Source: Echinarachnius parma (taxonomy: Eukaryota; Echinodermata; Echinoidea; Clypeasteroida; Echinarachniidae). Taken from it: a DNA stretch of 64,000 nt. Positions 56,186 to 64,000 of the stretch are shown here, piece by piece (within the stretch, counting starts at the first letter, position 1; each line of letters starts with the position of its first letter). The stretch covers positions 1 through 64,000 of the forward strand of contig JBAMJV010008997.1 of assembly GCA_037951105.1 (NCBI GenBank), given 5' to 3'. A model generated the notes under the pieces. It was not told the origin of the DNA, made no database searches, and worked only from the letters and a program-made list of their open reading frames with translations. The position numbers were made by a program, and so were the translations under genes.

Positions 56186-56975
56186 GGCCTGGGCAATTCC
56201 ACGGTAACGGAAGGACATTCAGACGCAATTTTTGAAATTCAATCAAATAATTCCAGGATCCTGCTTATGATTCATCATTGTAAATAACATTTCTGAGACT
56301 CTTGGTGGGACACCTTTGATTTCCTATTTTAAAATTATTTTTGTTTACATTACGTTTATTATATATGGACACTAATGAGGCCGGTAACGGAAGGACGGCA
56401 AAATGGACATGGATTTTCAAGTTCTTTAGTTATGATCCAATCTCTGTGAAGTTTCAAATGCTATCATGTTATATTGGCTCATAGTCCATTCCCTAATGTT
56501 CAAAGAGTATTACAACATTTATTTGAAAAAAATATGTCAATTGGTATATTAATTACAAGAAGTTAATTGCTTCACTGTTCGGTAACGGAAGGACAGTAAC
56601 GGAAGGACAGAGTTTTTGATTCATTCAAAATATACTTTAGGGCTCTCAACAAAATGAAATTTTAATGTGAACACATATTGTGTTATCCAATCATCCAATT
56701 TGGTACCTTAAAACAGAAAAATAATAGAAAGGAATGCAAAAAATGAAGAAAATCTAGAAATAGGCACTGTGTAGTCCCATGTGTACGGGTTCATGTATGG
56801 TGTCTGTTTCTCCTATCAGGAGACGCCCAATATTTTTGTTAATCATGTAAACTGAAAGATATCATTATGTGATCATGATTTATGAAAAAATAATCCAGAA
56901 AAAATAAACAAGATCAGATATAATCCTCATTTGATTTTTCCACTTTTGGCTCATTTGGCGTGGAATTGCCGTACA
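56186..56975. mobile_element. ~790 bp MITE with repeated GGTAACGGAAGGAC
   Basis: The left end GGGCAATTCCACGG and right end CGTGGAATTGCC are inverted. A possible 5 bp duplication, TACAG, flanks both ends. GGTAACGGAAGGAC occurs at 56,203, 56,383 and 56,581, with a partial copy directly after. No coding capacity was recognised. Confidence 0.55.
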
Positions 56976-57218
56976 GTGAATATTATTTTTGCTAAAGTAA
57001 ATATCGTTATTTTTAAGCATTATTTAGATATTTAAGTAACGATTTGAATACAGAAACTAACAATATACATGGTAAGTGTGATTTATTTCATTACAATTAA
57101 ACAAATGGAAGTTGAACCAACTTTACGCATTTACATTTATTTCATATCATTGAAAATTACAAATGAATATTTTCATGAATCAAACATTGACATTCAATTT
57201 CGTTATAAAACAGCCTAC

Positions 57219-57539
57219 CGTCATCCGACCCTTGATCATTTCGATAAAGAACTACATTCACTTCTGACAGATCTCGTATAACTGCACAGTGAGGCATCGT
57301 CAGCGTGACGGGCTTCTTGAAATCCTCTCCGCTATGGGTAACTTGAAATCCAAAGCTTGCAACCATTTCATCCTCTCCCAGGCTGATGCTTTCTGGAAAA
57401 TCTGTGATTACCCTGAGGGAAACTATTTGAGTCTTCCCTACAGGTATGGCTCCAGGTGGTATCCTCAACTTGAAACCAAACGTATCCACGTTCAGTTCGC
57501 CTCCGGAATCATCGATAACTTTGGTATCAAATTCGTAGT
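57219..57539 (-). CDS. ZU5 domain exon of the ROCO-ZU5-DD gene
   Basis: A 321 nt exon with acceptor CATACTTACGCAG before 57,539 and donor GACG|GTAGGC after 57,219, phase 1 on both sides. The 107 residues carry ZU5 landmarks: DDSGGELNVDTFGFKLRIPP, then GAIPVGKTQIVSLRVI, LGEDEMVASFGFQVTHSGED, then KPVTLTMPHCAV. ZU5 occurs in UNC5, ankyrins, PIDD and ZO-1, often upstream of a Death domain, where it can hold the protein autoinhibited. Here it follows COR and precedes a distant Death-domain exon on the same strand. Confidence 0.9.
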
Positions 57540-57931
57540 CTGCGTAAGTATGAATCGGAAGTGGGGTAAGGATCATTTAACAAAGTTTGAATTAAAATAA
57601 AGATTAGTCACTGGCAATGACAAGTAAGACCTTCATTTACTTGTTAGGTTAAATATAGGTTATCCAGCCGTTCTTCTCATCACTTGTATATTGTTTATTC
57701 ATGTGTGATTTGTACAATTATTTTATTTGTAAATATCAATCTTCATGTATTGTTATGATGTACTTTTTATACGGACAAAAAACAAACAACAAAGAATACA
57801 TGTTAATACGGTATATGGAATATGTAAATGCGATATTTTCTGACTGGTGATGCAAACAAGAACAGCGCTTGAAGCTGAATTGAAATGATGCTCAATACGT
57901 ATTTATGTTTTACTCTTGCTTCATACTTTAC

Positions 57932-58100
57932 CGTAGATAGTTCTCAGGTCCTTTGTAGTGCTTCCATGCTCAGTACATGGCTTGATGGACCTCGAATCGC
58001 AGTCTGGACGAGGACAGTCAAAGATGAGTTTTCCTTGGTACTTATCCCCCATCCAGCCTCTACATAGGTCATTTAATTCTGTACAGACCTTTTGGATAAC
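57932..58100 (-). CDS. Post-COR exon of the ROCO-ZU5-DD gene
   Basis: A 169 nt exon with acceptor TTTTTTTTCAAG before 58,100 and donor CTACG|GTAAAG after 57,932; it enters in phase 0 and leaves in phase 1. It encodes CTELNDLCRGWMGDKYQGKL, then IFDCPRPDC. The regular cysteines and the CPRPDC segment resemble the region after COR in several invertebrate ROCO proteins. The phases connect the 58.5 kb exon to the ZU5 exon without a stop. Confidence 0.8.
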
Positions 58101-58498
58101 CTTGAAAAAAAAAATTGGTGACACATACAAACGCTGTCGTATAATACGTATATGTTACGAAATATATCCGTTATTCGATATTTGATAGTTAATATAATTG
58201 ATTAAGAAATTGAAGTAATTATGATTCCTTGCAATTTTTTATCGAATTTGTATGACACATATGTATTAGTTATACGATTAACTAATGTTATTTATTATGT
58301 ATTACTAACAGGACTTCATCATATTGCGCATAATTATAGTTCGGTATTGATTCATTTATTTAAACTTTGTTTGAATAATTGTAAAGTCGTTTTAAGATTG
58401 ATCTAAACAATAAATACAAGATGCGTTTGGTTATTTATTTTTTTTTGAAGGGCATATTAATAGTCGTGTATAATAGATTGAAATAACACAAGTCCTAC

Positions 58499-58588
58499 CT
58501 TCTTGACTGTTGTATGATCTGTATCCTTCACTTCACAAGAGTCACGATCTCCACTTTCGTCAGCCATTGCTTTGTTGCGAAATGCCAC
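58499..58588 (-). CDS. Small exon of the ROCO-ZU5-DD gene
   Basis: A 90 nt exon with acceptor ATCTACCAG before 58,588 and donor AAGAAG|GTAGGA after 58,499, phase 0 on both sides. It encodes 30 charged residues (MADESGDRDSCEVKDTDHTT and flanks), probably a linker after COR. Support comes from good splice sites, phase continuity and position between two better exons. Confidence 0.68.
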
Positions 58589-58804
58589 CTGGTAGATATA
58601 AATATATCTTTTAAATGTGATGTCAACAAGCACTTAAAAAATGCATAATGTTCAGGTTAAAAACAATCAACTTCAAATTATATTTAATTGACTTCTAACA
58701 TGAAATTAAACCGGTACTTCATGAACATATATCTTTTGTTTTTGAACCATTATCACTTACAATATAGTTTCAATATAGGACTTTGAAAAGATTATTGAAA
58801 ATAC

Positions 58805-58947
58805 CTTGACAAATGTCTGCGGGAAGTGCACTAACTTGATGACTACGTCGCTTTCCTTTTCTTGCAGGACAATTTCTTGATGGTAGAGCTTTACTTCAGA
58901 AGCATATTTTCGAGCCATGCGACACATGAGACGATGAAACAGACCGT
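58805..58947 (-). CDS. COR exon 2 of the ROCO-ZU5-DD gene
   Basis: A 143 nt exon with acceptor GTGTCTGTAG before 58,947 and donor GTCAAG|GTATTT after 58,805; it enters in phase 1 and leaves in phase 0. It encodes GLFHRLMCRMARKYASEVKL, then HQEIVLQEKESDVVIKLVHF. Joined to the preceding exon it creates the COR C-terminal motif VFPDGLFHRL; PxGLFxR is typical of COR. Confidence 0.85.
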
Positions 58948-59614
58948 CTACAGACACGGATATATTAATATGAAATCCGAACACGACAATTTGCATCAAT
59001 TACATTTGGTTACTTATGACTTATAGGATCATTTGACCTAGTGTATTCGCAACACTTTAAACGTGAAGCTAGTTCAATATAGGAAATAATGTCGCAAAAG
59101 TTCATCAGATGTTTACTAAACAATATGAATAAAGTAGTTTGTAGTTGTCATTAAAGACAATTAACACAAACATTTGGAAACTCATTAACATTTCACGATT
59201 TCGTTTGAAAGAAAGCAAAGAAAGATATCATAATAAATAACAGCGCATTATAGCATCATAACTATTGTTAAATCAGTGAGTGGATACACATTTTTAATCA
59301 TTCCGACAAACAAAGTGTACTTTCTACTCCACTTATTAATATTCCTGCGGGTCACCTTTTAAGCAGGCACAGTGATACAGAATCCCTTTTCCACCTTCCC
59401 GGTTGATACACATGGGAAGAGACGAACAATAATATATTCAGAGGTCTTACTGAAGGTTCGAACCCGGGAACATTGATTGGATTTCAAGCACCCATCTGAT
59501 CATGCCAAAAACGTTAACATACCACAATCGTAGTAGTACAATTGTATTATCCTAATTAAATATTATGGTATGCTTTAACGCTTCAGGATAAATTATTGAT
59601 ATTTAAGCGTTTAC

Positions 59615-59915
59615 CCGGGAACACCGTTTCCATGACTACATTGAACGTGAATGAATCTGGCATGACGGGAGTGCTGGATTTATTTGCGGTTTTCTTTGGG
59701 TTCAATAGAGAAGGAACACTGAAACGTTTGCAATCACGGCCAGCCCAAGGCTGTCGGACTTCGGAGACAGGGCAGATAACATCTAGCTCCGTCATGAGCT
59801 GTATTAGACGCTTTTGGACCTCCGCCGGAAATCTCCTCCAGACATGCTTGATGAAGCTCTCTTCCAATATACCATTTTCCTGTATATTGTTCCAAGCGAT
59901 GCCTACCATGTAATC
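59615..59915 (-). CDS. COR exon 1 (middle part) of the ROCO-ZU5-DD gene
   Basis: A 301 nt exon with acceptor CTGTCTACAG before 59,915 and donor CCCGG|GTAAACG after 59,615; it enters in phase 0 and leaves in phase 1. It encodes ENGILEESFIKHVWRRFPAE, then LIQLMTELDVICPV, then SFTFNVVMETVFP. The pattern GILxxxxxxxVW...LMxxxDxICP is characteristic of the middle of COR. The preceding COR part (IIYFGD...DPRWL) is missing upstream on this strand within the window but is present on the plus strand at 37,148-37,339 with matching phase. Confidence 0.9.
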
Positions 59916-60030
59916 CTGTAGACAGATTCGGGGAAGTTATGGTTACAACCTATTTACAATGGTGTTATCAATAATCTGAATTGAATACATGTTTATAGTA
60001 GAAAAGGCACAGCCTGTTGATATTTATACA

Positions 60031-60487
60031 GTAAGTTAAGTTTTGGTATAGAGGGCGCTGCACGAAATAATGTTGTCGTGAGATAATGAAAAACTGAGTG
60101 TAAAATCTGAGAGAGTATACAATTTTAATGACAGAATAAACTGTGTTTGTATTAAAATCGGTTCAGAAACGACTGAAATATCAATAATATATCCAATCTG
60201 AATAAATTTGGGCCACAGATTTATTCGGTGATTTCTTGTTTAATTCTGAAATTGCTTTCACTTTTTCACTATTATTAAATAGTTGTTGATGATCTCTCAA
60301 TTTAATATTTTTTTCAACAACACATCAAATGCATACTTTTGTATGAAAAATGGTTGGAACCAATGCTTTTTTAGAAAACGCCCTCTTGTGTTTTAATGGC
60401 TCTTTTAAACTGATGACAGGCTTTTTACTTAGTCGTTTGTAACTTTCTATACCTTTCGAACATTGTTGAGTGTTAAGTACTACTTTT
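60031..60487. mobile_element. Second copy of the ATAGAGGGCGCT MITE
   Basis: AGTTTTGGTATAGAGGGCGC near 60,046, then AATGGCTCTTTTAAACTGAT and TAGTCGTTTG, match the copy at 12,307-12,763. It lies in the intron just upstream (on the minus strand) of the 59.9 kb COR exon. Confidence 0.55.
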
Positions 60488-61290
60488 TCATGTTTTTTTT
60501 CAATGTTTCAATTACATTATTTTAAATACAAAATAACTTTGGAACAAAAATTAAAAACCATAATAACCGTCTTTCGTACCAAAATGTAGACAGTGTGACA
60601 TTGTACCACTATGCAATTTGATATTCCATACAAACTCACACAACATGATTGTGATGACATTATAGTGATATATTAACTTTGTCAAATTCAACCAACATAA
60701 CGTGAGGCTTTCATATTTCTCTCGTACCTTGGTGTCTGGTGTAAATTCTCACTTTATACACGAGGTAAACTTACAGTGTTCTGTGTGTCTATATAATACA
60801 ACTAATACACATTATTCATTTTCGTATGCTGCTTCTTTCTTATGGAATAATCTCCTCGTCAATATTCGCACTTCTCACAACTTCTAGCAGACACTGTTAA
60901 GTCAAGGAGACACTTCTAGCAGACACTTTTAAGTCAAGGTTAAAACTAATTTGTTTAAGTTAGCCTTTTGTGATCGTTGATTCTTTGTTTATACATGTAA
61001 ACTACAATTTTGTTTAATTTCTACTGTTGATTTTGTGTAAATATGTTTAAGCGCTTAGAAGCTTTTTGCAATAAGCTGTATACAAATCTCTATTATCATT
61101 ATTTTCGAAAGAATGAAACATTGATATTGGTATACGAATGAAGTCTTACATGGCCATTTTGTAAATATCATTATTCAGGCTTTGTATGAAGAGTAAACTG
61201 TACACGTTTTTGAATTATTACTGCTTATTGTCTATAACTATACGCCAGAGACCCATTACGTCGCACGTCGAATCAGTTCTTACTAAAGGG
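60488..61290. repeat. Block R', inverted duplicate of 37,561-38,510
   Basis: The reverse complement of block R, with a plus-strand LINE C-terminus (YAASFLWNNLLVNIRTSH, 60,820-60,890) and the shared flank ATTGATATTGGTATACGAAT, then AAGTCTTACATGGCCAT. Two related ~27 bp segments at 60,883-60,935 (CTTCTAGCAGACACTnTTAA) are a small local duplication absent from block R. Confidence 0.8.
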
Positions 61291-61340
61291 CCTGTCATAC
61301 TTACTGTAGGGGACGTAGTGTTCCGTAGGGTAATTCAATG

Positions 61341-62315
61341 GGCTACAGTCCGTTATTCCGAAGGTTCGTTATTCCGAAGGTTCGTTATTCCGAAGGTTCG
61401 CTATTCCGAAGGTTCGTTATTCCGAAAATTCGTTGATCCGAAAATGAAATAAGGTTCGTTAATCCGAAAATTGAATAAATACGATCTAGAAAAGAATTTG
61501 ATTTCTTGTAAGCAATGTTGCCTTAAAACAAAAAGATTTTGAGCAGTGTGGACTTGGGAAAGGGGATCAATCTTACTCTAATTGCCGTGGATGCATGGGG
61601 TGGGGGAGAAGGGGAGAGGGGCAAAGAGTGGCTGTACAATTCTAGTCAAATTGTATAAGAATCATTTCTAACATGGTGTTATGAACTCAAATGAATTTCC
61701 TAAAAAATGATTTTATTTTTCTTTGTAAAACAGTGCAGTAAGAATTAGATATTTGAGATATATTTATATCTTTCTCATGTAAAAAAAACATGAAATAAAA
61801 CCAAAATCAATTTGATATTAAATAATTTTGATTATGTCATAAAGTTAGATTTTGCTGCTAGATATCAGTCCAGAATATCTTAATTCTAACATTGTATTTG
61901 TCTTAATTGTATGTTTTTCATCATAAATAGCAACTAAGGGCAAGTGCGGATCTAGCTTTTTGCTAAGGGGGGGGGGGGGGTTGACCCAATGACGATGCGG
62001 AGCAGCGTCCACGAGCCGCGAATCGGCGATTTTTGTTTGCTATTTTGAACCCCCGTAAGTGATGTCTTATTGCTAAGGGGGGGGCGGGGGGGGGGGGGGG
62101 GGGGGTGACAGAATGACGATGGGGGAGGGTGTGGGAGGGGGTGTCCCCCCTGCCCCGTGAGGGAGCTTTTGCATTTTTTGAATTGAAACTGTGCAATCTG
62201 AGTTTTCTTGTCTTACACTCTTTTCCAATCGAATTAGATAAAAGCCATGATTTAAATTGATTTGGGAGGGGGGCCCATGACACCCCCCACCCCACCAGTA
62301 CGCCAGTACGCCAGT

Positions 62316-62395
<80 letters not shown>

Positions 62396-62801
62396 CCACA
62401 CGCACACACACACAGACATTAAAATACACACACACAACTCGAGGGCAATCCCTATTTCATTTTCGGATTAACGAACCCCAATTAATTTTCGGACTAACGA
62501 ACCTTCTGAATAACGAACCCGATTTCATTTTAGGAATAGCGAACCTTCGGAATAACGAACCTTCGGAATAAAGAACCTTCGGAATAACGAACCTTCGGAA
62601 TAACGAACCCGATTTCATTTTACGAATAGCGAACCTTCGGAATAACGAACCTTCGGAATAACGAACCTTCGGAATAATGCAACAAATGTTCGGATTAACG
62701 AACCCTATTTCATTTTCGGATTAACGAACACTCAGATACGAAATTTGCGTGTTCGGAATAACGAACCTTATAACGAACCTTCGGAATACCGAAGCGCACC
62801 T
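61341..62801. mobile_element. 1.46 kb fold-back element of 16 bp repeats with 8 bp target duplication
   Basis: The target duplication ATTCAATG occurs at 61,333-61,340 and 62,802-62,809. Each end carries an array of GGTTCGTTATTCCGAA units, direct on the left (61,352-61,480) and inverted on the right (62,460-62,795), preceded by GGCTACAGTCCG and AGGTGCGCTTCGG respectively. The interior has G homopolymers (61,967-61,980; about 62,078-62,105) and a (CA)n tract. An 8 bp duplication fits hAT-type transposition. The architecture resembles fold-back and sea-urchin TU-like elements, whose inverted termini are also built of short tandem repeats. Confidence 0.85.
62314..62420. repeat. (CA)n microsatellite
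   Basis: An almost pure CA tract of about 75 bp plus an interrupted tail. Apparent poly-(His-Thr) and poly-(Cys-Val) frames on the two strands are artefacts. Confidence 0.95.
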
Positions 62802-62825
62802 ATTCAATGTGGGTCAGACGTGGTG

Positions 62826-64000
62826 TAAGTACGTTAAACTAGGTTAAACTAGGTTAAACTACGTGGAACTACGTTGAACTACATTAAGGTACGGTGGTTG
62901 GCCACGGAAGGGTACGGATAAGTACGTTTAAGTACATTAAACTACGCTAATTTGGGTACAGCTTGCTCACGGACAGGTACGGAGTGATACGTCTGACTAC
63001 GCTTAAGTACGAGAGACTGCGGTAGCCACTACGCTGGACTATGCTAAAGAACGTCAAACTACGGTAAATAGCAACCACGCACGGAGTATAACAGCCAAAC
63101 GGCGGTGTGGTACGGCCATTGCGCTTGTTTTTCAAACATAGGAGGTCTGTGAAATTTGTCTTATTTTTTAAATTAAACATGTCTGGATCAAGACTGTCGA
63201 TGCTGGTGTTGTGCACGGTAGAGTACGTTAGAGTATGCTAGAGTACATTTAAGTACGTAACGAAGTACGTTAGACTACGCTAGACTTCGTTAGACTACGT
63301 TAAACTACGTTAAACTTCGGTTTAGTAAATATTACTACGGATGCCTTTAACGTACCGCTCTTTTGAACATGTTCAAAAATTAAATCGAAGATCACGGCTC
63401 CCCCGAGTTAATACCAAGTTAGCATCACAGACAGCTACGGTACGATACGGATGCTAGTACGTTCAACTACCTTCAACTTCGTTCAACTACGATCAACAAC
63501 GTTAGCCACTACTACGTTCAACTACGTCCACTGACCGGCCCTTTAAACTAGTTAAACTAAATTGAACGACGTGGAACTACGTTGAATTACGTTAAGGTAC
63601 GGTTGTTGGCCACGGAATGGTACGGATAAGTACGCTTAAGTACAGTGAACTACGCTAGACTACGACAATGTGGGTACAGCTTGCTCACGGACAGATACGG
63701 AGTGGTACGTCTGATTACGCTTGAGTACGAGAAACGTCAAACTACGGTAAATAGCAACTCCGCACGGAGTATAACAGCCAGCCGCTGGTGTGGCACGGCG
63801 ATTGTGCGCTTGTTTTTCAAACATAGCAGTTCTGTTAAATTTGTCTATATTTTTTGCTGAAGCATGCTTGGACCAAGAGTGATGCTAGTTTAGTTCACGG
63901 TAAAGTACGTAATAGTACGCTAGGGTACATTTAGAGTACGTTAATAAGTACGTTAAACTACAATACACAACGTTGTACTGCGTTATACTACGTTGATTAG
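62826..64000. repeat. Composite array of TACGTTAAAC-like decamers, ~700 bp higher-order unit
   Basis: Short units of the type (C/G)TACGTTAAACTA recur dozens of times. A longer order is also visible: ACGTGGAACTACGTTGAA at 62,861 recurs at 63,569 (708 bp apart), followed in both by TTGGCCACGGAA, TACAGCTTGCTCACGGACAG and GCTTGTTTTTCAAACATAG. The array runs off the end of the window. It is unlike the rest of the window in base composition. Confidence 0.85.

Noticed and set aside
61963-62571. Overlapping frames with long Cys-Val, His-Thr and Pro stretches
   Set aside because: They are translations of the CA microsatellite and G homopolymers inside the fold-back element.

Overview
This is a 64 kb piece of an AT-rich, intron-containing, repeat-dense animal genome. 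The evidence is multi-exon genes with GT-AG splice sites, an intact BEL/Pao LTR retrotransposon, several non-LTR retrotransposons, many MITEs and fold-back elements, tRNA-derived SINEs and long G homopolymers. A COR + ZU5 + Death-domain gene together with these repeats suggests a marine invertebrate, most likely a deuterostome such as an echinoderm, hemichordate or lancelet. I cannot fix the species. There are no bacterial features.

The only host gene I can support is a ROCO-type gene (COR, then ZU5, then Death domain) on the minus strand. Twelve exons can be placed between 59,915 and 14,245. Their splice sites and phases fit one transcript: COR (59.9 and 58.9 kb), two post-COR exons (58.5 and 58.0 kb), ZU5 (57.4 kb), an unrecognised domain (51.0 and 28.0 kb), four short Ser/Thr/Pro-rich linker exons (20.3, 17.85, 16.98 and 15.6 kb) and a terminal Death-domain exon (14.5 kb). 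Three further exons carrying the start of COR lie on the opposite strand at 35.7-37.3 kb. They would join in phase to the 59.9 kb exon. They also sit inside an interrupted LINE and next to a block that is repeated in inverted orientation beside the 59.9 kb exon. This looks like a rearranged gene, or a broken paralogue.

Layout: 0-14 kb holds MITEs, a 1.5 kb fold-back element, a TTAA-flanked element, and three copies of a 650 bp AT-rich satellite. 14-20.4 kb is the 3' part of the ROCO gene, with a 2.35 kb tandem duplication of two linker exons; the second copy later received a 1,052 bp DNA transposon. 20.5-24.7 kb is a plus-strand LINE interrupted by a minus-strand LINE and by a TTAA-flanked MITE. 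25.5-31.8 kb is a series of fold-back elements and nested insertions around one ROCO exon. 33-41 kb holds LINE fragments and the opposite-strand COR exons. 41.2-50.1 kb is a complete BEL/Pao element with nearly identical 1,799 bp LTRs, inserted into an older fold-back element. 51-57 kb has one exon, a decayed multicopy gene of unknown function, a 170 bp tandem repeat and a GGTAACGGAAGGAC-bearing element. 57-60 kb holds the ZU5 and COR exons. 60-64 kb has the inverted duplicate block, a fold-back element made of 16 bp repeats with an 8 bp target duplication, and a composite array of TACGTTAAAC-like units.

The genes form no operon or pathway. Most of the DNA is transposable elements layered into the introns of one large gene. 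All repeat identities, splice sites and domain calls were made by eye.
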